A DNA stretch of 64,000 nt from Vibrio cincinnatiensis (GTDB lineage Bacteria > Pseudomonadota > Gammaproteobacteria > Enterobacterales > Vibrionaceae): contig NZ_SGOM01000002.1 in assembly GCF_022113815.1 (NCBI RefSeq), forward strand, positions 372,001 to 436,000. Reading direction: 5' to 3'. The translations under genes were made by a program, and so were the position numbers. Of the stretch, positions 32,560 through 41,067 are shown piece by piece; within the stretch, counting starts at the first letter, position 1; the number at the start of each line of letters is the position of its first letter. The notes under the pieces are model-generated. The model was not told the DNA's origin, did not search any database, and worked only from the letters and a program-made list of their open reading frames with translations.

Positions 32560-33462
32560 TTAAAGTGGTGAAGCTTTTTCTATCGGTTTTAATATCACTC
32601 GTCGGCGAATTTTTATTTGCGATAAAATCACGCCACTAATCACCATTAAGCCTCCGAACAAATGGTAGACATGTATTTGTTCACCCAACAAGGTTGCTGC
32701 TAAAGTGAGGGCGACCACAGGCAATAAATTCATAAACATGGCAGAAGAGTCTGCGCCAATCGCATCAATGGCTTTGATCCACATCCAAGGCGCCAGCAAT
32801 GAAGCCGCCATACCGGCATATGTAATCAGAACCCAGGAGCCTTTCGTTGGAAGCAAATGCTCACTGGTTAACCAGAGCGGGGTGAGCATAATCACCGCAC
32901 ACACCCCTTGTAAGTAGATCAACGTCCAACTGCTAAAAGGCATTTTCCAGCGTTTGAGTAACACGCAATAAAGCGCGTAAACGAGAGCAGCAAGCACCAT
33001 CAATCCATCGCCTTGAGTGATGGGTTGATGAAAGAAAAATAGCATATCGCCTTGTCCAAGCATGAAAGCTAACCCAAGTAATGAAAGGATACCGCCAGCA
33101 ATACTCAACCCAGAGATAGATTTACGTAATAAAGGTACGCTAATAAACACGCTCAGTAAGGGAACGAGAGAAGTGATTAACGACATATTCGAGGCTGTGG
33201 TGGTTAACCCTGCGTAGTAACCTAATGATTGGTTAAGTACCATTCCTAGCAGAGCTAAGCAGGCCAGTTTGGGTAAATAGGGTTTGATTTGGTGGCGCTG
33301 TTTGAGCACGCTGGGTAAACAAAATGGACTTAAAATCAACATCGCAATAAACCAGCGGTAAAAACTCATGGCGCTGGGTTCAATCACACTGGCGGCCAAC
33401 TTATTAACAATGGAGTTGCCTCCCCAAATCAGCACAGTAAACAAAGGAAGTAAATAAATCAT
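32560..33462 (-). CDS. EamA/DMT-family exporter
   Basis: The 300-residue protein has ten predicted membrane segments in two five-segment repeats, beginning MIYLLPLFTVLIWGGNSIVNKLAA. The AIDAIGADSSAMFMNLLPVVALTLAATLLGE block in the second repeat is the usual EamA C-terminal signature. Substrate unknown; relatives export amino acids or metabolites. Start 33462 has GAGG six bases upstream; the longer frame runs over the divergent gene and is rejected. Its control by the adjacent AraC protein is likely. Confidence 0.88.
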   Translation of the reverse strand: MIYLLPLFTVLIWGGNSIVNKLAASVIEPSAMSFYRWFIAMLILSPFCLPSVLKQRHQIKPYLPKLACLALLGMVLNQSLGYYAGLTTTASNMSLITSLVPLLSVFISVPLLRKSISGLSIAGGILSLLGLAFMLGQGDMLFFFHQPITQGDGLMVLAALVYALYCVLLKRWKMPFSSWTLIYLQGVCAVIMLTPLWLTSEHLLPTKGSWVLITYAGMAASLLAPWMWIKAIDAIGADSSAMFMNLLPVVALTLAATLLGEQIHVYHLFGGLMVISGVILSQIKIRRRVILKPIEKASPL

Positions 33463-33563
33463 CGGTGCCTCATTGCCAGTTAAGTATTGGCGGTAGTGTG
33501 ACAGGTCTATATAATTATATATATCTTTAAAAAGACACTTTGAGCGATAGGAAGACAAGTTTG

Positions 33564-34349
33564 ATGAAGCCAGCGAGAAACCTTCACCCCTCATTATCAA
33601 TCGAACGTGCACCATCTGATGTATTTATGAATTTTGAAGCTTTTCTTTCTAATACTGAAACTCGGGAGCACAGCCATCATTGGGGTCAAGTACAGTTAAT
33701 CTCGGGGGGGATTTTAGAAATGGAAGCCGAAGATACGCGGTTTTTAGCGCCGCCTCATTTAGCGATTTGGGTGCCAGCGGGTATTCGTCATAAAAGTTAT
33801 AACCGCCGGCCGCTGGAGTACTGTTCTCTCAATATTGCAACTGAGATGACTCAAGCGTTTCCGAATAAAACCAGCCTTATCAAAGTGACACCGATTGTGT
33901 CGGCGATTATTGATGATTTTCGTCAACGTGAAGTGAGCATTGCTCAGAGTGTGGAGGATAAGCGTTTGGTGCAAGTGTTATTAGATCAATTAGCCACCCA
34001 AGAGACTCAGCATCATTTCTTACCGACCAGCACCCATAAATATTTATCCCCCATATTGAAGGCGATAGAAGAAACGCCAACGGATGAAACCAGTTTATCG
34101 GAATGGGCACAAAGGATTCATACCACAGAAAGAACCCTTGCTCGTTATTGTCAAACCGAACTGGGAATGAGCTTTACCGAGTGGCGGTTACGTGTGCGTT
34201 ATCTTTATTCGATGGAATTGCTACGGCATGGACATTCGGTGAAAGAAGTGGCATTAACTCTGGGCTATAACCAAGCCAGTCCGTTCATTACCATGTTTAA
34301 AAAATACTCCGGCCAAACGCCGGAGCAGTATAAAAACCGTTTGTTATAA
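33564..34349 (+). CDS. AraC-family regulator with cupin sensor
   Basis: The 261-residue protein has an N-terminal cupin domain (SHHWGQVQLISGG and WVPAGIRH, about residues 40-85) and a C-terminal double helix-turn-helix (about 170-260; SVKEVALTLGYNQASPFITMFKKYSGQTPEQYK). The ATG at 33564 has AGGAAG upstream; a TTG at 33540 is also open. It is divergent from the DMT exporter across 100 bases, the common arrangement of a local activator and its target. Confidence 0.9.
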   Translation: MKPARNLHPSLSIERAPSDVFMNFEAFLSNTETREHSHHWGQVQLISGGILEMEAEDTRFLAPPHLAIWVPAGIRHKSYNRRPLEYCSLNIATEMTQAFPNKTSLIKVTPIVSAIIDDFRQREVSIAQSVEDKRLVQVLLDQLATQETQHHFLPTSTHKYLSPILKAIEETPTDETSLSEWAQRIHTTERTLARYCQTELGMSFTEWRLRVRYLYSMELLRHGHSVKEVALTLGYNQASPFITMFKKYSGQTPEQYKNRLL

Positions 34350-34387
34350 CTTGTGGGTAGGGTATATCAATCGTTAAATAAAGGGAG

Positions 34388-35416
34388 TTATTTAACGACC
34401 CACTGCACTGTTTCACCTGCACGAATAGGTGTTACTATCTCTTTCCCAAATGGCAAAGAAGCAGGCACATTCCAAGCTTCTTTGATGAGTGTGACGGTAT
34501 CGCTATTACGTGGTAGCCCATAAAAATCAGGTCCATTATGACAAGCAAATGCGGCCAAGTTGTCTAGTTTTCCTGCCTTTTCAAATACTTCTGCATAAAG
34601 CTCTAAGGCCGCATGTGCGGTGTAAGAGCCTGCACAACCACAAGCGGCTTCTTTATTGCCTTTTGCGTGGGGGGCTGAGTCGGTCCCTAAGAAAAATTTT
34701 TTATTGCCGGAGGTGGCTGCGGTAATCAACGCATCTTGGTGAGTGGCACGTTTGAGGATCGGTAAGCAATAAAAATGCGGGCGAATACCGCCAACTAACA
34801 TATGGTTTCGATTAAAGAGTAGGTGATGTGCGGTGATGGTTGCCGCGAGATTTTCACCCGCATTTTTGACAAAGTTAACGGCTTCGGCGGTGGTGATGTG
34901 TTCTAACACTATCTTTAACTTTGGAAAATCTTGCACGATAGGGGCTAACACCGTTTCTAAGAAGGTTTTTTCTCGGTCAAAGATATCGACATTGTGCGTG
35001 GTCACTTCCCCATGAATCAAGAGCAGCAGCCCTTCTTCTTGCATGGCTTGTAAAACTGGATAAATATTTTTGGGGTCGGTAACGCCGGAATCTGAATTGG
35101 TGGTTGCACCTGCTGGGTACAACTTTGCCGCCACAATTGCTCCTGAAGCTTTGGCGCTACGAATTTCTTTAACTGAAGTGTTGTCTGTTAAATAAAGCGT
35201 CATTAATGGTTCAAAATGAGCCTGAGGTTTTGCCGCCATAATGCGTTCACGATAGGCCAGCGCCATTTCTGTGGTGGTGACGGGTGGGACGGTATTGGGC
35301 ATGATCAAAGCTCGCCCATTGTAACGGCTAATATCACGTACCGTATCGGTTAGAACCTCGCCATCACGCAGATGAACATGCCAATCGTCAGGACGAGTGA
35401 TCGTAAGTGTTGTCAT
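34388..35416 (-). CDS. pyrC: Dihydroorotase
   Basis: The 342-residue zinc enzyme closes carbamoyl aspartate to dihydroorotate in pyrimidine synthesis. Visible residues: HVHLRDG (zinc histidines), the carboxylated lysine in [12 protein letters not shown], histidines in LIHGEVT and LEHITT, and the catalytic aspartate in [14 protein letters not shown] lies six bases before the ATG at 35416. A perfect PurR-type operator lies 61 bases upstream, as purine control of pyrC is known in E. coli. Confidence 0.96.
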   Translation of the reverse strand: MTTLTITRPDDWHVHLRDGEVLTDTVRDISRYNGRALIMPNTVPPVTTTEMALAYRERIMAAKPQAHFEPLMTLYLTDNTSVKEIRSAKASGAIVAAKLYPAGATTNSDSGVTDPKNIYPVLQAMQEEGLLLLIHGEVTTHNVDIFDREKTFLETVLAPIVQDFPKLKIVLEHITTAEAVNFVKNAGENLAATITAHHLLFNRNHMLVGGIRPHFYCLPILKRATHQDALITAATSGNKKFFLGTDSAPHAKGNKEAACGCAGSYTAHAALELYAEVFEKAGKLDNLAAFACHNGPDFYGLPRNSDTVTLIKEAWNVPASLPFGKEIVTPIRAGETVQWVVK

Positions 35417-35476
35417 GAATTGCTCCCACCATGGATAAGTTGAATGATTGGAGCCTAAACCTGGCCGTTTCATATG

Positions 35477-35492
35477 ACGCAAACGGTTCCGT
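35477..35492. promoter_or_regulatory. PurR operator upstream of pyrC
   Basis: ACGCAAACGGTTCCGT fits the PurR consensus ANGCAANCGNTTNCNT at every defined position. It lies 61-76 bases before the pyrC start codon. Confidence 0.75.
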
Positions 35493-35655
35493 TTAGGCGA
35501 CAGGATGATAGAGGAAAAACGGCACAATATCATCCTTTTCTTGAAACCAGAGAAGTCAGAAGGTACTTAATGAGCTTATTGGGGCGATGATGGAATCTTG
35601 CTTCATTTGTTTTACTATAGCCAGTGCAGAGAATAATAATGAATAAGGAATTGTC

Positions 35656-36870
35656 ATGTCGTCCGCTCTACTTTCAAAAATTTCGCTCTATCCCGTAAAG
35701 TCCATTGGTGGATTGTCTCTTTCCAGTGCTTGGGTTGAAAAACAAGGTTTGTTGTTTGATCGCCGCTTTATGCTGGCTTTTGCTGATGGCGGAATGGTGA
35801 CGGCGAGAAAGTACCCCTCCATGGTTAACATTCGTTCTGTATTGACGCCGGATGGTCTGATATTTTCAGCCCCCAATAGGCCATCATTAAAGGTTTGTTA
35901 CCAGACATTTAAAATGCAGCCAACCCAAGCTCAAGTATGGAAAGACAGTTTTACTGCTTATACCACCACCGACGAAGCCTGTGATTGGTTTAGTGCTGTA
36001 CTGGGCAGGCGTGTTGAGTTGTTGTTCACTGGAGAGCAGTCTAATCGCGTACGTGAAAAAGTGGGGAGTAATGTCAGTTTTGCGGATGGTTATCCTGTTT
36101 TAGTGATCAGTCAAAGCTCATTAGATGAGCTGAATCGTCGGAGCTCTGAAACGCACAGTATGGATCAGTTTCGAACCAATTTGGTCGTTTCCGGAACGGA
36201 ACCTTTTGCTGAAGATGGTTGGAAGCGTATTCGAATTGGGGAAGTAGAATTTGAAGCAGTAAAACCTTGTGAACGCTGTATTCTGACCACGGTAGATGTA
36301 GAGAAAGGCGCGTTTCGGGCATCGAAAGAGCCTTTGCAAACATTGTCTCAGTTTCGTGCCAATGAACAGGGTGGGGTGTTTTTCGGTCAAAACTTGATTG
36401 CCAAAAATGAAGGTATGATTCATGTTGGCGATGAAATAGAAGTGCTGGAATATAAAGAGAAAGAAGTGTATGTCGATCATGGGCAGGTACGGCTCGGTAC
36501 AGAGCGTGAAACAACGGCCAAGAATTTATTGTTAAAACAAGGGCTGCAAGAAAAAAAGAGGTATCATCAGGAGGAATTTGGAGTGACACAATGGGTCAGC
36601 AAAGCGTATAAAACTCTGAAAATTAGTCTGGATGGGCACGTTTTTCAAGGGAATAACCAATCCAGTTTACTTGAACAAGCCGAAGCTGCTGGAATATCGA
36701 TGGCAAATAGTTGTCGAGCTGGATTTTGTGGTGCTTGTAAAGTCACCGTGGCGTCAGGCAAGGTCTCTTACCCCGAACTTCCGGCATTACTAGAAGAGGA
36801 ACGGTATCTAGGGAAAGCTTTGGCGTGTAGTTGCATACCAGAAACGGACATCGAAGTGGTCAGCGACTAG
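35656..36870 (+). CDS. ycbX: MOSC-domain and 2Fe-2S protein, YcbX type
   Basis: The 404-residue protein joins an N-terminal MOSC beta-barrel (LYPVKSIGG at the start), the MOSC core with the molybdenum-ligand cysteine in KPCERCILTTVD, and a C-terminal plant-type ferredoxin domain (CRAGFCGACKV plus a late Cys). E. coli YcbX has the same order and reduces N-hydroxylated base analogues using a reductase. The linker before the ferredoxin (about 285-320) is longer than in E. coli. It is convergent with an acyltransferase behind a shared terminator. Confidence 0.9.
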   Translation: MSSALLSKISLYPVKSIGGLSLSSAWVEKQGLLFDRRFMLAFADGGMVTARKYPSMVNIRSVLTPDGLIFSAPNRPSLKVCYQTFKMQPTQAQVWKDSFTAYTTTDEACDWFSAVLGRRVELLFTGEQSNRVREKVGSNVSFADGYPVLVISQSSLDELNRRSSETHSMDQFRTNLVVSGTEPFAEDGWKRIRIGEVEFEAVKPCERCILTTVDVEKGAFRASKEPLQTLSQFRANEQGGVFFGQNLIAKNEGMIHVGDEIEVLEYKEKEVYVDHGQVRLGTERETTAKNLLLKQGLQEKKRYHQEEFGVTQWVSKAYKTLKISLDGHVFQGNNQSSLLEQAEAAGISMANSCRAGFCGACKVTVASGKVSYPELPALLEEERYLGKALACSCIPETDIEVVSD

Positions 36871-36890
36871 GCGCGATGGTTGATGTCACT

Positions 36891-36929
36891 TTTACCTGAA
36901 GAGCCAGTGTTAACGGCTCTTCAGGTGAA
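36891..36929. terminator. Bidirectional terminator between ycbX and the acyltransferase gene
   Basis: Twelve-base arms ACCTGAAGAGCC (36894-36905) and GGCTCTTCAGGT (36915-36926), with T and A runs outside, lie between two convergent stops. Confidence 0.85.
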
Positions 36930-36935
36930 AATAGA

Positions 36936-38054
36936 TTAAGCTTTATTACGGACGGGATTTGCATAGCTATCCAGCAAATAGCGATGAGCGCCTTCAGGTA
37001 AGTGCTGTAACTTCTCGGTAAGTTGTGCTTGGTGCTGGGCGGTGATGCCTTCGTTATCCATTTGTGCTGCAAGGTAATTGATGGGATAGAGGCGGTAATG
37101 ATGGTGGATTTGTCGATCAATTTCTTTAGCTAACAATTCCGGTGTGCTAAAGGGTTCACTAATCACATCACCGAAAGCGACATGAACACGACCTTTTTCA
37201 CCAACAATACCTTGAATGATACTTTCTATATCTTCAAATTCGCCTTTCTGATATTGACCATGTGTGGCTTTCTCATACAGTTCACGAGCTTTCGCCACAT
37301 CGCAAGGGTCATTTTCATAAGAGATTGAAACAGGAACAATCTTTAACGATTGAATATAATCGGCAAACTCAATTTTTTGTTTACGGCCTTCGACATGAAA
37401 CATTTTTAAAATAGCGGCATCCGTAAAATCATTCCCATCTTTGGCGCGCCCTTCTTTTTGTGCAATCCAGATAGAATTACCAGTATCCAATGAGTGCTTG
37501 ATATAGGCTGAGAGCGTGCTGAGCGCTTTCATCATTTCGCGTGGGCCTTTCGCGGAGCGTTTGACAATAAAGCTTTTATTCAAGCGCATTAATTCCGTTG
37601 CACAGGGTTTTTTAAGTAAATTATCGCCAATCGCAATCCGCACCGTTCTGTGACCATTGGTGTGCAGGCCGTAGTTGACCAGTGCGGGGTCCATAGCGAT
37701 ATCTCGGTGATTAGAGATAAACAGGTATGAGGTGTTTTTATCTAGTTTATCTAACCCACTATAAGTAACCCCTTGAGTCGTGTGCGCTAATGTCTGGTCA
37801 AGATACTTTTTTACTTCCAGTTGAATCGCTTCAATGGAAGTCAGTTTGGCCCATTTAAATTTAAGATAAATCTTGACGATTGGCACCATGAGAGGTTTTA
37901 GCCAAGCCGGTTGACGAGCGAAGCGATGCTGTAAAATCGCGGAAATAAATTCTTCATCATTGATTAAACGCTCAATGGCTGCGGGAATTTCCTCGTCATT
38001 GTAAGGACGAATATCAATATAGGGATCGTTTGTTGAAGTCATAGTTTTGTACAT
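36936..38054 (-). CDS. Glycerol-phosphate acyltransferase-like protein
   Basis: The 372-residue protein carries the acyltransferase motif SNHRDIAMDPALV (a variant NHxxxxD) near residue 115, a second block FIVKRSAKGPREMMKAL and EGRAKDGND, which together mark the PlsC-like superfamily. It may acylate a lysophospholipid or another alcohol; the substrate is not clear. One amphipathic or membrane-touching segment (PLMVPIVKIYLKF) precedes the core. Start uncertain: ATG at 38054 or 38042, both with weak ribosome sites. Confidence 0.75.
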   Translation of the reverse strand: MYKTMTSTNDPYIDIRPYNDEEIPAAIERLINDEEFISAILQHRFARQPAWLKPLMVPIVKIYLKFKWAKLTSIEAIQLEVKKYLDQTLAHTTQGVTYSGLDKLDKNTSYLFISNHRDIAMDPALVNYGLHTNGHRTVRIAIGDNLLKKPCATELMRLNKSFIVKRSAKGPREMMKALSTLSAYIKHSLDTGNSIWIAQKEGRAKDGNDFTDAAILKMFHVEGRKQKIEFADYIQSLKIVPVSISYENDPCDVAKARELYEKATHGQYQKGEFEDIESIIQGIVGEKGRVHVAFGDVISEPFSTPELLAKEIDRQIHHHYRLYPINYLAAQMDNEGITAQHQAQLTEKLQHLPEGAHRYLLDSYANPVRNKA

Positions 38055-38220
38055 CAAATAAAAAGCTGGCTTATTCTACGCATACTAGCGAGTACTCGCA
38101 GCTACCGTTAGCACATAATTTATAAGGTCAGACCAGAATCGGGCTGATAAGGTTCAGTTCAGTTGGCTTTTTTATCGAGAAGCGTTACTCTTAGCGCCCT
38201 CCAATGAGATGAGGCGAATC

Positions 38221-38829
38221 ATGAACTACGCTATTCAGTCAGAAACTTGCTCCTTCCCCTATTTGCAAGTGACGGCGCGAAAACGTGCGATTAAACATAG
38301 CTTGATACAAGTGGATCAAGGTTTAGTGCTCTTTAAGCTGGGTAAACAAGAATACGCTATCGAAGCCAATCAAGCACTCTGGATTCCTTTAGATTGTTTG
38401 TCAGCACTCACTTTCTTCCCCAATACTCAGATCACTAAGATTGATTTCTCCGTACGACTACGAGACTCTTTTCCTCGTCAAGCGGGCGTGATTAAACATA
38501 GCGAGCTTAGTTTAGCGATCATGAATCGATTGCGTGAAAGTGCTGCCAGTGATGCAGTGTATCCTCATTTACACCAAGTTCTAAAATATGAAGTACAGAA
38601 CTTTGAACCCAAACTAAAAATGACGCCTTTAAGTCAAGCTTTGAATTTATGGCATCCGATGCAATCTGGCCATGTTAGTAAAGAGCAGCATGTTGTTTTG
38701 CTGATTCGAGAAGCCGTGAAACGCCGTCTCTCTGGGGGGAAGAAGCAAAGTATTATTGATGAATTATTCAGTGGGCAATGTGAACAGTATCATCAGTTAT
38801 GTCAGCTTATTTTGGGGAAGCCTCTGTAA
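38221..38829 (+). CDS. Cupin-like protein resembling an AraC sensor domain without a DNA-binding domain
   Basis: The 202-residue protein has an N-terminal cupin-like sheet (QGLVLFKLGKQEYAIEANQALWIPLDCLSALTFFPN) like that of AraC regulators. The C-terminal part is short and helical (REAVKRRLSGGKKQSIIDELFSGQCEQYHQL) and lacks a recognisable double helix-turn-helix. It may be a truncated regulator or a small-molecule-binding protein. GAGG lies six bases before the ATG at 38221; its stop is five bases from the convergent repeat-protein gene. No firm function. Confidence 0.55.
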   Translation: MNYAIQSETCSFPYLQVTARKRAIKHSLIQVDQGLVLFKLGKQEYAIEANQALWIPLDCLSALTFFPNTQITKIDFSVRLRDSFPRQAGVIKHSELSLAIMNRLRESAASDAVYPHLHQVLKYEVQNFEPKLKMTPLSQALNLWHPMQSGHVSKEQHVVLLIREAVKRRLSGGKKQSIIDELFSGQCEQYHQLCQLILGKPL

Positions 38830-38834
38830 ATTAG

Positions 38835-39434
38835 CTATCTAACGACCACTCCGCCGAGCGTTAAATTTGTAGGCCATTGCTGGATTTGATTGCCCCCTAA
38901 GAAGAGATTGCCATTAACGGTCATGGTGTCTGGAAAGTGGGTAATCTTAGAGCCGCCAATATAAAGGTCACCTTGTACAACTAACCCTTCTGGCAATGTT
39001 TCCAATGGGGTGCGCACCACACTTAAATCACCTTTAACCTTTAGCCTTGGCGGTAAACGAACCAAAGGTGTGTCGGTCAGGTTTAAATACCCTCCCACTT
39101 TTACGCCCGCTGGCCACTGAGCAATTTGTGTGCCCAGTAAATTTGCATATCCCCGAATGACGGTGCCCTTAGGAATCCGTGATAGTTGGCTGTTTGATGC
39201 TTCTAAACTTCCTTCAATACGCAGCTGTTGAGGTAACGTTCGTATAGCTGTTTTAGCGATATTTAAGTTGCCTTTGAGTTCTAAACCCTCAGGGAGTTGG
39301 GTATAGGGTTTATTGCGTAGATTGAGATTTCCGTAGTTATCTAAATGGTTAAGGATTTTGTATTGATCAAGGGTGCTGGCCAACAAAGGGAAAGAGCAGA
39401 GTAGGCTTAAAGTGTAAATTAACCAGCGAGGCAT
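38835..39434 (-). CDS. Secreted protein made of exact 20-residue leucine-rich-like repeats
   Basis: A signal peptide (MPRWLIYTLSLLCSFPLLAS) precedes seven gapless 20-residue repeats at residues 47-186, a half repeat before and 13 residues of an eighth after. Each has P at position 2, hydrophobics at 5 and 7, G at 9, hydrophobic at 11 and 13, S, T or N at 16 and I/L at 18, as in LPEGLVVQGDLYIGG. The 20-residue period recalls YopM/IpaH leucine-rich repeats but the G-[DNY]-L core is different. It probably forms a solenoid in the periplasm or outside. Function unknown. Confidence 0.7.
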   Translation of the reverse strand: MPRWLIYTLSLLCSFPLLASTLDQYKILNHLDNYGNLNLRNKPYTQLPEGLELKGNLNIAKTAIRTLPQQLRIEGSLEASNSQLSRIPKGTVIRGYANLLGTQIAQWPAGVKVGGYLNLTDTPLVRLPPRLKVKGDLSVVRTPLETLPEGLVVQGDLYIGGSKITHFPDTMTVNGNLFLGGNQIQQWPTNLTLGGVVVR

Positions 39435-39516
39435 AATCTATTCTCTTAATATGGATAGGTGGGCTACAGTATTACTGGCAATCAGGTGGGGTTCAACTGT
39501 TTCGTTTAAGGGAAAG

Positions 39517-39543
39517 AAGTGAGCGATGATTCGCTCACTTTTA
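39517..39543 (-). terminator. Terminator after the YfcZ-type gene
   Basis: Ten-base arms AAGTGAGCGA (39517-39526) and TCGCTCACTT (39531-39540) with a 4-base loop; on the minus strand TTCTTTCCC follows. It lies nine bases after the stop at 39549. Confidence 0.75.
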
Positions 39544-39548
39544 ATGAT

Positions 39549-39851
39549 TTAGCGCGCTAGAGAGCGTGATTTAAGTTCAAAGATCAGCTTTTCTGCACTG
39601 ACTTCAAATTTAAAGCGAGCATGCAATTCCTGTGCGTTATCAGCCATTGGTAGCACTTCGTGCTCAACATTGGTGCATACTTCTTTAGCTAATTGAATAT
39701 ATTTATCCAATTCTTGCTGAAGAAGTGCTTGGCTATCTGCGATAACGGTTACTTCAGCCACTTCATCCCCTTCTTTGATGATAAAGCCCATTTCACCCGC
39801 AACACCGCATGCTTCACAGACTTCATTTTCTACGTAGCATTGATCACTCAT
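39549..39851 (-). CDS. yfcZ: YfcZ/YiiS-family (DUF406) protein
   Basis: The 100-residue protein begins MSDQCYVENEVCEACGVAGEMGFII, cysteine-rich at the N terminus, and ends in the family-typical strand FKFEVSAEKLIFELKSR. Length and pattern fit the YfcZ/YiiS group of small conserved proteins with no known role. AGAGGA lies eight bases before the ATG. Its four N-terminal cysteines could bind metal, which is speculative. Confidence 0.8.
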   Translation of the reverse strand: MSDQCYVENEVCEACGVAGEMGFIIKEGDEVAEVTVIADSQALLQQELDKYIQLAKEVCTNVEHEVLPMADNAQELHARFKFEVSAEKLIFELKSRSLAR

Positions 39852-40308
39852 CTCATTATCCTCTTACAAAATTTAAGGCTATTTTACCTCTCCTTAACCA
39901 GTGATGCCAATCAAATAACTGAGTGTATTAATGAGAGTGAATGATTAATAAATTTGACTTTTCTCGATGCGCAACAGAATTTTGGCGAATGAAAAAATGG
40001 GTGATGTGACTCATATCTAATATTTATCACACAATGTGCCAGTATTTTGTCAGAATGGCATTTGTTTCATTGTCTTAACCAATGGATTATAAGATGATTC
40101 TTTTGACGTATAAAATTATTACGAATGATGATTTCATCGCTTGGCTTACTTGGGCAATAAATCATAAACGATCTGTAGGTAGCACGGGTTTTATCCTGTA
40201 ATTTTACGCTGTGAGGATATAAAAAATCATTCGGCTCAACGTCACTGATGCAAATATTGTCGGTTTAAAACTAAAGATATACGAATAATTTATAGAAGAG
40301 TCTAAACC
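39852..40308. other. Intergenic region upstream of luxT
   Basis: About 457 AT-rich bases between divergent yfcZ-like and luxT genes. It should hold the luxT promoter. I see no gene, strong hairpin or named operator. Confidence 0.4.
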
Positions 40309-40773
40309 ATGCCAAAACGTAGTAAAGAAGAAACAGAGATCACCATCCAAAGGATTATGGATGCGGTGATCGATCAACTATTAAGGTTGGGTTATGACAA
40401 AATGTCTTATACGACATTAAGTCAGCAAACGGGAGTATCCAGAACTGGGATCAGCCATCATTTTCCCAAGAAAACGGATTTTGCATTAGCCCTTGATGGG
40501 AAAATTTTTAATCTATTTGTCGCACATTTAGAATTTGAGCAAGGGATCGATGCCTTTACTCATAGTTGGTTACACGCCCTGCAAGAAAATGAACAATTTT
40601 TGTCCATTCTCCGCTTGGTTTTTCATCATGTGGTTGCGACAGAACGCGCAGAAACCTTTTCTCAGCTAGCCATTGAGCGTCTTTATAAACTGGCCCAAGA
40701 GAAGTTGGGGCCTGACAGTGATAAGCAAGTGGAATGGTTAATTGGTAAGTCGTTAGTGGCGATGAGTCAATAA
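40309..40773 (+). CDS. luxT: TetR-family regulator LuxT
   Basis: The 154-residue protein starts MPKRSKEETEITIQRIMDAV and has the helix-turn-helix YTTLSQQTGVSRTGISHHFPKKTDF (about 45-70). These blocks are nearly those of Vibrio harveyi LuxT, known to repress luxO and siderophore or other genes and to act in quorum-sensing networks. Length is also the same. It carries its own terminator and is monocistronic. Confidence 0.9.
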   Translation: MPKRSKEETEITIQRIMDAVIDQLLRLGYDKMSYTTLSQQTGVSRTGISHHFPKKTDFALALDGKIFNLFVAHLEFEQGIDAFTHSWLHALQENEQFLSILRLVFHHVVATERAETFSQLAIERLYKLAQEKLGPDSDKQVEWLIGKSLVAMSQ

Positions 40774-40789
40774 ATGCTAGTCAAAGCAC

Positions 40790-40813
40790 AAAGCCAACCC
40801 TCTTGTTGGCTTT
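40790..40813 (+). terminator. Terminator after luxT
   Basis: Arms AAAGCCAAC (40790-40798) and GTTGGCTTT (40805-40813) around a 6-base loop, 17 bases after the stop. Confidence 0.75.
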
Positions 40814-41067
40814 ACTGATCCCCTCTCTATGAAGTAGCACCTAATTGGTGCATTTTGGTTCGTACGTCTCTTTTTCTGCACAGGTTTGGTGCATAAAAGC
40901 ATGAGCGATGGTGTCTCTCACTAGTCGTATTCACTAGCAAAATGTTCTGAGGCTAGTGATGCTGTTTATTCTTATGCTGAATCACAGCATAGCATTCGTT
41001 TTGAGCGTCTATGGAATGGGCTTTGCATTATAAGCCTGAATAATCAAATACATGGACAGTAATTTTT

